DNA of 34,716 nucleotides, from positions 1 to 34,716 of the forward strand of contig CAIPAT010000416.1 of the NCBI GenBank assembly GCA_903863035.1, in the 5' to 3' direction. Origin of the DNA: an uncultured Lentisphaeria bacterium. GTDB taxonomy: Bacteria; Verrucomicrobiota; Lentisphaeria; Victivallales; Victivallaceae. How positions within the stretch are numbered: the first letter of the stretch is position 1; each line of letters starts with the position of its first letter. Both the position numbers and the translations under genes were made by a program. The notes beneath the pieces were generated by a model. That model was given only the letters and a program-made list of their open reading frames with translations. It had not been told where the DNA came from and searched no databases. Shown here piece after piece: positions 26,333 through 34,574 of the stretch.

Positions 26333-27292
26333 TCACTCCATGCCGACAATAATTCCTTTATCCAGATGGCAGCCATTCAGAAAATCGATGCCTCGCATTT
26401 CTTTTTTATCCTGCGGAACTACCGTCAGCAGCTCAAGCGCATTTGCGCCGCAGGCAATAATCCAGCCTTTCTTATCCGCCTGTAACACTTCCCCCGGCTT
26501 CCCGGACATCAGTGCGTGAACGGACGCGGAAGTAACGCGGACGGTAATTTTGCGATTATGCGCCCGCAAGGCAAAAGCCGTCCCCGGCCAGGGATAATAG
26601 CCCCGGATTCTGGATTCAATATCCGCCGCCGGCTGGTTCCAGTCGATTATGCCGTCGCCCTTATGTATTTTCTTAGTGACCGACGCAAGTGTTACGTCCT
26701 GCGCGACTGGAGCATTTTCTTCTTCGATAATCCCTTCCAGCACATCTACTATCTTATCGGCGGCAAGCCGGCCCAGCGCTTCCTCCAGCCAGTCCGCCCG
26801 TTCACTGCCGGATAAAAGATGTTCAAATGAACAATAGACCCGGCCGGTGTCAAGCCCGCGGTCCATTTCCATGAAACATACTCCGGTGCTGGTATCGTGA
26901 TTGACTATCGCCGCCGCAATCGGGGAAGCGCCGCGGTATCGCGGCAGCAGGGAAGCGTGAATATTGACACAGGAAATCTCAGGCAGTTCCAGCAGTGGTT
27001 GCTTAAGTATCTGGCCGAAAGATATGACAACAATCAAATCCGGGGACAGCCACCTTAAATAATCAAGAAAATCTTCCGCATTTACTGATGGTATCTTATC
27101 CGCCTGCAGCCCTGAAGCATGGGCAAATTCACCGACTGGTGTTGGATGAAGCTTTTTATTTCTCCCCGCCGGCCGGTCAAGCTGAGTGCCGATACCTAGA
27201 AGTTCAATCCGGTCAGACCAGACCAGCCGGTTTAGAACCGGTACTGCAATCTTGCCTGAGCCAAGAAAATATACTTTAACTTTTTTGTCCAT
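26333..27292 (-). CDS. fmt: Methionyl-tRNA formyltransferase (319 aa)
   Basis: Formylates initiator Met-tRNA using 10-formyltetrahydrofolate. The N-terminal formyltransferase domain starts KVYFLGSGKIAVPVL. It contains the catalytic Asn-His pair in VNIHASLLPRYRGASPI and the catalytic Asp in MDRGLDTG. The C-terminal OB-like domain follows, with IRGYYPWPGTAF. The open frame reaches 27724 but the upstream part is unrelated; the ATG at 27292 gives the family length. It heads the minus-strand run with rng 84 bases later and is divergent from the folate gene folK. No peptide deformylase gene is adjacent. Confidence 0.93.
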   Translation of the reverse strand: MDKKVKVYFLGSGKIAVPVLNRLVWSDRIELLGIGTQLDRPAGRNKKLHPTPVGEFAHASGLQADKIPSVNAEDFLDYLRWLSPDLIVVISFGQILKQPLLELPEISCVNIHASLLPRYRGASPIAAAIVNHDTSTGVCFMEMDRGLDTGRVYCSFEHLLSGSERADWLEEALGRLAADKIVDVLEGIIEEENAPVAQDVTLASVTKKIHKGDGIIDWNQPAADIESRIRGYYPWPGTAFALRAHNRKITVRVTSASVHALMSGKPGEVLQADKKGWIIACGANALELLTVVPQDKKEMRGIDFLNGCHLDKGIIVGME

Positions 27293-27389
27293 TAAACCGT
27301 CCGTACTTTGCTTTCTTTCAGCAGTCAAGCTAAAATATAACCGGCAGAATCGTAATTTCGAACTCTCAAAGTTAAAAAGCGGAATTTTA

Positions 27390-27851
27390 ATGATGATAAA
27401 AACAGCGCTGGCGCTCGGCGGCAATCTCGGTGATGTCGTCGCAGCATTCAAAACCGCGGTACAAAAACTTGAAGCCGCCGGTATGATTAATATTAATATC
27501 TCAAGCTTCTGCCGTACAACGCCAGTTGGTTGTGCTTCCGGCACGCCTGATTTTATGAATGCCGCGCTTACCGGGAACTGGCCTGGGTCCGCAGAAGAAC
27601 TTTTTGCCGTATGCCAGGAAATTGAACGAGAGTCCGGACGCGCCGCCGTACATGGAATTAATACCCCAAGAACACTGGATATTGATATAATCCTTTTCGG
27701 TGACCGGATTATCAGGTCGGACACGCTTCAGATCCCGCATCCCCGCGCGGCGCAGCGTCTTTTTGTTATTGCTCCGCTTGCCGAGATCGCCCCGGATATG
27801 ATTTTTCCGGACACTGGCAAAAATGTATCGGATATTTTAAAATCATTATAA
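27390..27851 (+). CDS. folK: 6-hydroxymethyl-7,8-dihydropterin pyrophosphokinase (153 aa)
   Basis: Transfers pyrophosphate from ATP to 6-hydroxymethyldihydropterin in folate synthesis. Visible family motifs are LALGGNLGD near the start, the FMNAAL block, the magnesium-binding LDIDIILFGD, and HPRAAQRLFVIAPLAEI. The open frame extends to 27186 on the plus strand, but that part overlaps fmt in antisense. The ATG at 27390 gives normal length, with GGA six bases upstream. It is divergent from fmt, whose enzyme uses a folate cofactor; the pair share a control region of about 97 bases. No other folate gene is in the window. Confidence 0.93.
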   Translation: MMIKTALALGGNLGDVVAAFKTAVQKLEAAGMININISSFCRTTPVGCASGTPDFMNAALTGNWPGSAEELFAVCQEIERESGRAAVHGINTPRTLDIDIILFGDRIIRSDTLQIPHPRAAQRLFVIAPLAEIAPDMIFPDTGKNVSDILKSL

Positions 27852-27957
27852 TTAATGAAGGTTTATGGCTTGCATTATTTAACAAATTCGCTAAATTCTC
27901 TAATAGATATTAAAACTAGGGATAGTCCCGGTTAAACAAACAAAAAGGTTCAATAAA

Positions 27958-28335
27958 ATGAAGAAGCTTTTTACTCTGGCTCTCGTAGTGGCGGTATTAT
28001 CGGTCGGCGGCATTGCATTTGCGAATGACAGCGCTGCATGTGCAGCAACAGCAGCAAAAGATAAAAACGCGGCATGTGCAGCAACAGCAGCAAAAGATAA
28101 AACTGCTAAAGCCGGAAAACATCTTGGATTAGACAAACAGATTGCCGATCTTGAAGCCAAGAAAGCTGCATTATTGGCTCAGAACGCCCAGGCCGATACC
28201 AAAGAATTTGATGCTAAAATTGATGAACTGAAAAACAAAATTGCCGCTAAAAAAACCAGCAAAAAAGCTGACAAGAAAGCTGACAAGAAAGCTGCAACTG
28301 CTGACACCGCAGCACCTGCACCCGCAGCTCAGTAA
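27958..28335 (+). CDS. Small exported Ala/Lys-rich protein with internal repeat (125 aa)
   Basis: A signal peptide (1-22, cleavage near AFA-ND) is followed by two copies of the unit ACAATAAKDK (about 27-48), encoded by near-identical DNA with a 36-base period (28036-28066 and 28072-28102). A heptad-like charged helix (about 56-98, probably coiled coil) and a Lys-rich then Ala/Pro-rich tail follow. There are two cysteines, one per repeat. No known domain is recognised. A GGTT-type site precedes the ATG, and a strong terminator follows, so it is a single-gene transcript. It may be a periplasmic structural or wall-associated protein, but this is a guess. Confidence 0.75.
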   Translation: MKKLFTLALVVAVLSVGGIAFANDSAACAATAAKDKNAACAATAAKDKTAKAGKHLGLDKQIADLEAKKAALLAQNAQADTKEFDAKIDELKNKIAAKKTSKKADKKADKKAATADTAAPAPAAQ

Positions 28336-28360
28336 GTTTTCTATTCGAGATTTCTATGAT

Positions 28361-28398
28361 AAAAGCGCTTCAGAAATGTTCTTGAAGCGCTTTTTTGT
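28361..28398 (+). terminator. Rho-independent terminator after the Ala/Lys-rich protein gene
   Basis: AAGCGCTTCA and TGAAGCGCTT form a perfect ten-pair stem with a loop of about ten bases, followed by TTTT. It starts about 27 bases after the stop codon and separates the small gene from the glycosidase gene at 28433. Confidence 0.92.
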
Positions 28399-28432
28399 GC
28401 TAAACAGCCGAAAATAACTGAAAGACCATGCT

Positions 28433-30493
28433 ATGTCGTATCAGAACCAGGAAATAACTTCAACGCAAAGTTTTACTTATAAAGACATTAAAGTTGAATT
28501 GAAGGAGCATCGGCTGCTGATAGAAAATTCCCGTCTTGCCAGACTTTTCGAACTCAAGCATGCAGTTCCTCAGACTATTTCACTGAAAGATAAATCTTCA
28601 GGCGCTGAACTGGCTGCACAACATGATCATGGCGATTTCTCATTTGCCGGCATCAATATGCCGCATAACCTCAGGGGACGTACTGAATACCGGCTGGGGA
28701 AAATTACAGCATCCGTGGTTGAAGAATCTATTTTTGACGCAGAGCATATCTGCGTCAAGTTAAAGATCCACGAAGACATTCAGCAAGTCTCTTTTACCCG
28801 TAAATATTTCATCTACCCGGACTTGCCGTACCTTGCGTCGCAAACCGGAATTATCAGCAAGGTAACGCCGCTGATGTACTGGACCAGGCGCGGCGGTATG
28901 TATAAAACTGACCTCTACAAGCAGCATTCCCCGGCAACGCTTGAAAGTTGCGAAGACAGTCTGAAGTTGTCGGATAATTTACATCCGGCCAAAGCTGTGG
29001 AATTTGCGGGTCGCACCGATTATACCCACGATCATGTTTTTGAGCATGAAAATCCAGCCGCAATGTTCAATGGCAATCTGTTGTTCTGTGAAAACACATC
29101 CGGAGACGGGTTGCTTTTCCTGCAGGAAGCGCCACTGTCAGGCGAACGGCGCGACTTTGAAGAATATGATTTTAGAATTGACGAAAAAAATACTGTTCAC
29201 TCCTGCTGCTGGGGAATTAACGCCCATGAGGTGTCGCCGGAGAAAGAACTGTTCAGCTATCGTCATGTTCTCGTACTGTATCAGGCTGGAGACGCAATAA
29301 CCAGCCTGAAAAATTATCTGAAAACCCGCTTCCCGCAAAATCCGCAAAGAGATTATTCGGTAACGGTCAATCCCTGGGGCTCGGGCGGTTTCCCGTCACT
29401 GGTCAGTGAGCAATTTCTGATCGATGAGATTAATGCGTCAGGTGCGCTCGGTGCGACTCACTATCAAGTTGACGACGGCTGGCAGAAAGGCCGGGCTCTT
29501 TCCGAAATGATCGGCAACAACCGCCATATGACCAGGGAATTCTGGGATTTTTCCAGGGAACATCTGCCGAACGGATTTGATCATATCGCCACTGCCGCCA
29601 AAGATGCCGGAGTTGAACTGGCGTTGTGGATGGCTCCGTCATGCAACTGCGAATACCGCGACTGGCGGGAGTTCGCCGATATCGTTTACGACTACTATTG
29701 CCGCTATAATATCAGGATGTTCAAGATTGACGCGGTAATGACCAGGACCAAGGAAGCCGAAGATAATCTGGAAAAGATGGTCAGGCATCTGAGGGAACGC
29801 AGTAAAGGCGAAATATTTTTCAATTTCGACACCACCAACGGCCAGCGGCCCGGGTATTTCCTGTTTCTGGAATACGGTAATATTTTTCTGGAAAACCGCT
29901 ATGTCTGCCACTCCTGGGGCTTGGGATATCATCCGGAAACTACGCTGCGCTGCATGTGGCGGCTGACAAAATATATCCGTCCCCAGACATTGCAGATTGA
30001 AATTCCCGATTTCAAAGCAATCAATCGGGAATTTTATGCTGAAAAAAAACGTCTCCAGCCGGACATCTATCCTGCTGATTACTGGGCGGCTGTTCCGCTT
30101 TTCTCCAATCCGCTGATCTGGCTGGCCCCGTCGCGGCTTGATCCGGAAGTGGCGGAGATTTACCGCAAACTGATCAAACTGCATTTGGAATACCGCGATC
30201 AGATTTTTGCCGGAGAGATATACTCCATCGGGCAGGAACCTGACGGTTCGTCAATCTGTGGCTTCCAATCGCATAATGCCGCGTCCGGCAGCGGCTTTCT
30301 GGTTTTCTATCGTGAAAATAACGCGGCTCCGTCAGCGCAAATCCAAAGTGCGGTAGCATTAAACGGGAATTTAGCCGTCACGCATATTGCCGGAAGCTCC
30401 AATTCATCTGTAGCGCAAAATACAGAAAATGAATTAACGGTAACGATGGACAAAAGTTGCAGTTTTACATTTTACTCTTATAAATTACATTAA
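28433..30493 (+). CDS. GH36-like alpha-galactosidase-type glycoside hydrolase (686 aa)
   Basis: A cytoplasmic glycosidase (no signal peptide) with an N-terminal beta-sandwich (about 1-300), a (beta/alpha)8 barrel (about 310-575) and a C-terminal beta domain. Barrel motifs are VNPWGSGG (312-319), YQVDDGW (344-350), LALWMAPS (396-403) and MFKIDAVMT (429-437), in which Asp433 is the probable nucleophile. The next segment FFNFDTTNGQRPGYF (462-476) and GNIFLENRY (482-490) take the place of the usual GH36 Cys-Ser-Gly-Gly acid/base region, so it is a divergent clan-D member. Substrate may be an alpha-galactoside, but this is unproven. It lies alone between a terminator and a promoter region. The ribosome site is weak. 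Confidence 0.75.
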   Translation: MSYQNQEITSTQSFTYKDIKVELKEHRLLIENSRLARLFELKHAVPQTISLKDKSSGAELAAQHDHGDFSFAGINMPHNLRGRTEYRLGKITASVVEESIFDAEHICVKLKIHEDIQQVSFTRKYFIYPDLPYLASQTGIISKVTPLMYWTRRGGMYKTDLYKQHSPATLESCEDSLKLSDNLHPAKAVEFAGRTDYTHDHVFEHENPAAMFNGNLLFCENTSGDGLLFLQEAPLSGERRDFEEYDFRIDEKNTVHSCCWGINAHEVSPEKELFSYRHVLVLYQAGDAITSLKNYLKTRFPQNPQRDYSVTVNPWGSGGFPSLVSEQFLIDEINASGALGATHYQVDDGWQKGRALSEMIGNNRHMTREFWDFSREHLPNGFDHIATAAKDAGVELALWMAPSCNCEYRDWREFADIVYDYYCRYNIRMFKIDAVMTRTKEAEDNLEKMVRHLRERSKGEIFFNFDTTNGQRPGYFLFLEYGNIFLENRYVCHSWGLGYHPETTLRCMWRLTKYIRPQTLQIEIPDFKAINREFYAEKKRLQPDIYPADYWAAVPLFSNPLIWLAPSRLDPEVAEIYRKLIKLHLEYRDQIFAGEIYSIGQEPDGSSICGFQSHNAASGSGFLVFYRENNAAPSAQIQSAVALNGNLAVTHIAGSSNSSVAQNTENELTVTMDKSCSFTFYSYKLH

Positions 30494-30551
30494 ATATTAT
30501 CCCCAAAACTATTAATCATTAAAAATTATTGCTTTTGGAACAAATTTAAAC

Positions 30552-30580
30552 TTGCAATGTCTAAACAAATATGGTATATC
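30552..30580 (+). promoter_or_regulatory. Candidate sigma-70 promoter of the parvulin gene
   Basis: TTGCAA (30552-30557) and TATATC (30575-30580) are separated by exactly 17 bases. They lie about 137 bases before the parvulin ATG. The leader between contains a perfect palindrome AATCTGATTTCAGATT (30627-30642). This is a pattern match only. Confidence 0.45.
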
Positions 30581-30716
30581 AAATAGTTAAACAATTTTTA
30601 CTGAAAGGAGCAGATTCGGCCCTGTAAATCTGATTTCAGATTCAGAAAAGCATCTTGTCCCTGGTAACAGAATTAAAAACCACTGTATCAATTATAAATT
30701 AACGAAGGATTGAAGA

Positions 30717-31895
30717 ATGAAGAAGATCAATGCAGCAGTCATGACCGCAGGAGCGTTGTCCGCAGCGCTTTTCGCCGGTCAGCCGGTATTTGCCCAGGAC
30801 GCTAAAACCGCAGCGGCTCCCGCCGCTAAGCCCGCAGTAGTTGCCCCCGCGGCAGCTCCGGCCGCCAAGCCGGCTGAGAAGGCGGAAGACCTCTGGGGAT
30901 TCCTCCCGGCTGTAGTCGCCGAAGTCAACGGCAAGAAAGTAACTAAAGAAGATATCGTTAAAATTTTCACTGCACAATTCCCGGACGGACAGGTTCCCCC
31001 GATGTTTACCCGTCAGATGCTGGAAAAATTTGCTCCTCAGGTCATCAAGCAGATGGTTGATACCATGGTGCTCCTGAACCTGGCTGAAAAAGACGGTATT
31101 AAACCGGACAAAAAGGCCACGGTCATCGCGCTGAATGAAATGATCAAAAATATTCCGCCGGAACAGCTTGATATGGAAAAACAGAAGCTGGCTGCTCAAA
31201 ATATGACTATGGAGTCTTATATTGATAAAACCGCCGACAACAAGATCGTCCAGGAAAGCTTTGCTATTCGGCAGTGGCTGGACAAAAACGTCTTGACCAA
31301 CCTTAAGGCTACCGATCAGGAAATCGAAGCGTTTTATAAAGAAAACAAAGCCAACTTCAAGGTTCCCGGCGATCCGGAAGGCAGCGTCCGTGCTTCTCAC
31401 ATCCTGATTTCCTTAAAGGATGAATCTCCGGCGGCTGATAAAGAAGCCAAGGAAAAAGTGGAAAAAGTTCTGGCCAGACTCAAGGCTGGTGAAACTTTTG
31501 AAAAGCTCGCTGAAGCCGAAAGCGCCTGCCCCAGCAAGAAGGCCGGCGGTTCTCTCGGAGCTTTCTCCAAGGGCCAGATGGTACCGGAATTTGAAGCTGC
31601 CGCATTTGCACTTAAAGATGGAGAAGTCAGTGGCGTAGTGAAGACCAAGTTCGGTTATCACATCATCCGTCGTGACAAAGCCGTCACCGAAAGTGAAAAA
31701 TCTCTCGCCGATGTCAAAGGCGCAATTGAAAACGTGATCAAGTCCAAGAAGGCCGAAGAAGCCATCAAGACTATTCTCGCAAAAGCAACAGTAGATCAAG
31801 GGGTCAAAATATTAGTAGCCGCTCCTGCTCCGGTCGCTCCTGCAGCTCCTGCTGCAAAAGCCGCCGCTCCGGTAGCTGCTCCCGCAGCCAAGTAA
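30717..31895 (+). CDS. Exported parvulin-type peptidyl-prolyl isomerase, SurA/PrsA-like (392 aa)
   Basis: A periplasmic folding factor. A signal peptide (1-25, cleavage near VFAQ) is followed by an Ala/Pro/Lys-rich stretch (about 28-58). A SurA-N-like helical region (about 65-200) precedes one parvulin domain (about 218-320), with SVRASHILISLKD, GGSLGAFSKGQMVPEFEAAAF and TKFGYHIIRRDK as classical blocks. An Ala/Pro-rich tail (about 365-392) ends the protein, so low-complexity segments frame both ends. AAGGA lies eight bases before the ATG. It has its own candidate promoter and a strong terminator. It probably serves outer-membrane or secreted protein folding. Confidence 0.9.
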   Translation: MKKINAAVMTAGALSAALFAGQPVFAQDAKTAAAPAAKPAVVAPAAAPAAKPAEKAEDLWGFLPAVVAEVNGKKVTKEDIVKIFTAQFPDGQVPPMFTRQMLEKFAPQVIKQMVDTMVLLNLAEKDGIKPDKKATVIALNEMIKNIPPEQLDMEKQKLAAQNMTMESYIDKTADNKIVQESFAIRQWLDKNVLTNLKATDQEIEAFYKENKANFKVPGDPEGSVRASHILISLKDESPAADKEAKEKVEKVLARLKAGETFEKLAEAESACPSKKAGGSLGAFSKGQMVPEFEAAAFALKDGEVSGVVKTKFGYHIIRRDKAVTESEKSLADVKGAIENVIKSKKAEEAIKTILAKATVDQGVKILVAAPAPVAPAAPAAKAAAPVAAPAAK

Positions 31896-31909
31896 GCGAT
31901 TTAGATTCC

Positions 31910-31942
31910 GGCCGTGCCAATTCAGGCACGGCCTTTTTTTTT
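31910..31942 (+). terminator. Rho-independent terminator after the parvulin gene
   Basis: GGCCGTGCC (31910-31918) and GGCACGGCC (31925-31933) form a perfect nine-pair stem with a six-base loop, followed by nine T. It lies 14 bases after the stop codon. Confidence 0.96.
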
Positions 31943-32065
31943 GGAACGGACTAAACTTGACAGGCCGGTTTTACAAGATATGTTAATAAAAACAGATCGC
32001 GGGGATGAAATAAATAATGAAAGTTGAAGCAATATCTAATTCAATATTCACGCTTATTATACTAA

Positions 32066-32383
32066 ATGGATAAGATGAATATTTTTAACACATATATAGT
32101 GCCATGGCTAATAGTTGGGTTTTCAGGATTTTCAATTTACCTGATTGTTCGTATCCGCAATAAAAGAGGAAGGCAGCAATGTCCACAATGCAACAATGAA
32201 TTTGGAAAAAAAGCTGCAGCTGAAATAGAATTCTATTATAAACACGAAATGCTGGATGGTTCACCGGTCGCAATAGGATATGACGGTTATATTATACACT
32301 GCGGAAATTGCGATATGGATGTGCTCTTTGACAACAAAAACAATCCCATTCATATTTATATGTCTAACCTGAATAATTCATAA
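32066..32383 (+). CDS. Small membrane-anchored zinc-ribbon protein, C terminus altered by a MITE (105 aa)
   Basis: A hypothetical protein with one N-terminal transmembrane helix (about 10-28), a basic stop-transfer stretch RIRNKRGRQ, and two Cys pairs, CPQC (39-42) and CGNC near residue 79, which together look like a zinc ribbon. The last six codons and the stop come from the MITE at 32368. With the element and one CTAA removed, the frame would read MSKG and stop after two codons beyond the site, so the gene originally ended almost at the same place. The change swaps the short tail KG for NLNNS and is probably tolerated. The start may be ATG 32066 or 32075. No close neighbours share its strand. 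Confidence 0.65.
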   Translation: MDKMNIFNTYIVPWLIVGFSGFSIYLIVRIRNKRGRQQCPQCNNEFGKKAAAEIEFYYKHEMLDGSPVAIGYDGYIIHCGNCDMDVLFDNKNNPIHIYMSNLNNS

Positions 32384-32527
32384 ACTTTGGGCGAAATACT
32401 GCAATCTGCTCAAAGTAAAGTCTTTGCCGATGTCCTCGCCGTAGCGCTGCTACGACTGCGGCATCGTCAAAATCTTTCTTTTTGAGCATATTTTCGTCTT
32501 TCATCCATTTTTTATGAATAATCTAGG
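32368..32527. mobile_element. 160-bp MITE-like element, family 1, copy 2 (CTAA target duplication)
   Basis: Same ends and length as the element at 17093-17252, with five base differences. CTAA flanks it directly on both sides (32364-32367 and 32528-32531); this is the reverse complement of the TTAG at the other copy, so the element seems to choose one 4-bp site in either orientation. Here the right end reads, in complement, CCTAGATTATTCATAAAA, matching the left end at 14 of 18 bases. It sits exactly at the 3' end of the zinc-ribbon gene and supplies its stop. It also lies between that gene and the convergent helicase gene, where its long snap-back could act on both transcripts. Confidence 0.88.
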
Positions 32528-32606
32528 CTAAAGGATAAAGAAACAGTTTTTGTCAAAAAACTAAACCCGCTTTTGTTTGAAAAGAGCGCACACCTCGCGG
32601 GAACTG

Positions 32607-34070
32607 CTATGAGCCGCGACTGTAATCCGTGTATTTAAACATTTCATCAGTAGGCATGGTGCATTTTATTTCTTGACCAGTCAATTTTTCTATTTCTTCC
32701 AGCGAGTACGCGCCGTATTCACAGACAAAACCGATGGACTTGCCTTTCTGACCGGCACGGCCGGTACGGCCGATGCGGTGAACGTAATCCTCGGCGCGTT
32801 CCGGAATATCATAATTAACTACGATGGAAATGTCGTCAACGTGAATTCCGCGGGCGGCGACATCGGTTGCAATCAGTATTTTTTCCCTGCCTGCCCTGAA
32901 GTCTTCAAGAATTTTCATGCGTTTAACCTGCGGAACATCGCCGGACAGCATGCAGCATTTGATATGGCTGCGCACCAGTTTTTTCGCCAGGTTGAAATTG
33001 GAATCCTTCCGGTTGCCGAAAATCAGCATCCGCTCAAACGGCTCATTTTTAATCAGCCACATCAGCAGGGTAAATTTCTCTTCTCTTGAAACGCTGTAGA
33101 AAACCTGTTCGATCAGGTCGGTGATAAGCTGCTGTGATTCACTTTCAACCGTTACCGGGTCTTTGAGCCAGTTATCAACCAGTCGCAGGATATTGGGTTC
33201 CAGGGTTGCGCTGAAAAACATGGTCTGGCGTTTGCCGGCGGGCGGAAGCTGGCGGACAATCCGGCTGACATCGGGAATGAACCCCATGTCCAGCATACGG
33301 TCGGCTTCGTCAATTATCAGGATTTCGGTTTTGGACAGATTCAGGTGACTGCTGCGGGAATAATCAATTATCCGGCCGGGAGTACCGATCAGAATATCAA
33401 TCGGTTTGCCCAGTAAATCACGTTGTTTATGGTGATCCATGCCGCCGAACACTACCAGATTGTTCATTCCGGCAAACAGTGACAGGGCTTCCGCGTCCTT
33501 ATGTATCTGGATTGCCAGTTCGCGGGTTGGCGCCATCACCAGTACCCGGCAGGTGCCTGGCAGCCGATCGCGGTTCGGGTTATTCAGCAACTGGGTAAAC
33601 GCGGCGATCAGAAATGCGGCGGTTTTGCCGGTGCCGGTCTGGGCTTTGCCGGTAATATCCTTGCCTTCAAGCAGAAACGGCAGCGTCTTGGCCTGAATTG
33701 AAGTACAATATTTAAATTCCAGGTGCTGGATGCCGAACAGGATGTCCTGATGGATGGGCAGATCAATAAAGCGTGTTTTACCTTCTTCCGCCGGAATATC
33801 TTCCAGTTTGTCCGGCTTCAGTGGAGTATGTTTCGGCTTGATGTCAAAAGTCGGCGGCTTCTGTTTTTTATTCTGTCCGGCTTTGATAGTTTTTATGCCG
33901 GATACCGGCGGCTGTTCAAATTTACGGGGATGGCTTTTCTGTTTCTGCTTTTCTTCAATGTGCTTATGCTTGTAGTGATGATTAGCTCTAACCGGCGGTT
34001 CTACAGATTCAACATGCTTGCCTCTTCCTGAAAAAAGACTTTTGATTCTTTTCTTTAAAAATTCAATCAA
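32607..34070 (-). CDS. DEAD-box ATP-dependent RNA helicase, RhlB/RhlE-like (487 aa)
   Basis: An RNA unwinding enzyme of the DEAD family. A basic Lys/His-rich extension (1-100) precedes the core: Q-motif region (118-128), AQTGTGKT (143-150), PTRELAIQ (181-188), TPGR (230-233), DEAD (254-257), SAT (287-289), ARGIHVDD (406-413) and HRIGRTGRAG (431-440). There is no long C-terminal tail. The frame opens upstream at 34154, but AAGGAAG (34077-34083 in complement) sits six bases before a TTG at 34070, so a TTG start is preferred. It may work in cold adaptation, ribosome assembly or a degradosome; the rng gene is in the window but far away. It is convergent with the zinc-ribbon gene. Confidence 0.93.
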   Translation of the reverse strand: MIEFLKKRIKSLFSGRGKHVESVEPPVRANHHYKHKHIEEKQKQKSHPRKFEQPPVSGIKTIKAGQNKKQKPPTFDIKPKHTPLKPDKLEDIPAEEGKTRFIDLPIHQDILFGIQHLEFKYCTSIQAKTLPFLLEGKDITGKAQTGTGKTAAFLIAAFTQLLNNPNRDRLPGTCRVLVMAPTRELAIQIHKDAEALSLFAGMNNLVVFGGMDHHKQRDLLGKPIDILIGTPGRIIDYSRSSHLNLSKTEILIIDEADRMLDMGFIPDVSRIVRQLPPAGKRQTMFFSATLEPNILRLVDNWLKDPVTVESESQQLITDLIEQVFYSVSREEKFTLLMWLIKNEPFERMLIFGNRKDSNFNLAKKLVRSHIKCCMLSGDVPQVKRMKILEDFRAGREKILIATDVAARGIHVDDISIVVNYDIPERAEDYVHRIGRTGRAGQKGKSIGFVCEYGAYSLEEIEKLTGQEIKCTMPTDEMFKYTDYSRGS

Positions 34071-34210
34071 GATACACTTCCTTAAAATATATTGTTTATC
34101 AGCTTTAAAATAAAAGCTGAATGACAAGATATACCTTATGTGCGCAAAAATCAAGGGTTGTGATATTTATCGCAGTCCGTCCGAGCTGAAGTAAAGAAGG
34201 AAGGTTGATG

Positions 34211-34244
34211 GAAAATGCCAGAATTTTAATATTCAGGCATTTTC
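34211..34244 (-). terminator. Hairpin after the Lys/His-rich protein gene, possible terminator
   Basis: GAAAATGCC (34211-34219) pairs with GGCATTTTC (34236-34244), with an inner GAAT/ATTC extension. On the minus strand the stem ends in TTTTC about 27 bases after the stop of the small gene at 34271. The T-run is part of the stem, so strength is uncertain. It also precedes the helicase gene, so it may separate the two. Confidence 0.55.
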
Positions 34245-34270
34245 ATAATAATCCGGCAGCGCCGCTAATA

Positions 34271-34474
34271 TTAGGCGGGAACGATGGCGGCTTTTGCAGA
34301 AGAATGTTTCACTTTTTTGGCGGAATGACTTTTTACGGATTTCTTATGGTGTTTTTTCGCTGCATAGGATGACTTTGCTTTGTGTTTTTTACTTGCCGCA
34401 TCCGCGGACGGGCAGGCGAAAACAGCGGCAAACGCAAACACGCAGAGCATGATAACCAGACGAATCCTGTTCAT
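34271..34474 (-). CDS. Small exported Lys/His/Ser-rich basic protein (67 aa)
   Basis: A signal peptide (about 1-26, cleavage near ADA-AS) is followed by a mature part of about 40 residues made almost wholly of Lys, His, Ser and Ala, with repeated KKH and KSHSAKK motifs. The net charge is strongly positive. It could bind polyanions such as wall polymers, nucleic acids or phosphate, or metals through histidine. No domain is recognised. AAGGAAT sits shortly before the ATG. It is transcribed in the same direction as the helicase gene, but the gap of 200 bases and a hairpin argue against one transcript. Composition alone supports the call, so a true function cannot be given. Confidence 0.65.
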   Translation of the reverse strand: MNRIRLVIMLCVFAFAAVFACPSADAASKKHKAKSSYAAKKHHKKSVKSHSAKKVKHSSAKAAIVPA

Positions 34475-34574
34475 ATTATTCCTTAAGTTAACAAATTAAA
34501 ATTGCTGTATATTCCGTATTCCTCTGACCAATAAAAAACTAAAACCTGAATTTTATATTGTGCAAAAAAACTAA

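Noticed and set aside
28036..28102. Two direct repeats, considered as a CRISPR-like array
   Set aside because: Only two units, in frame within a coding region, with no spacer structure.
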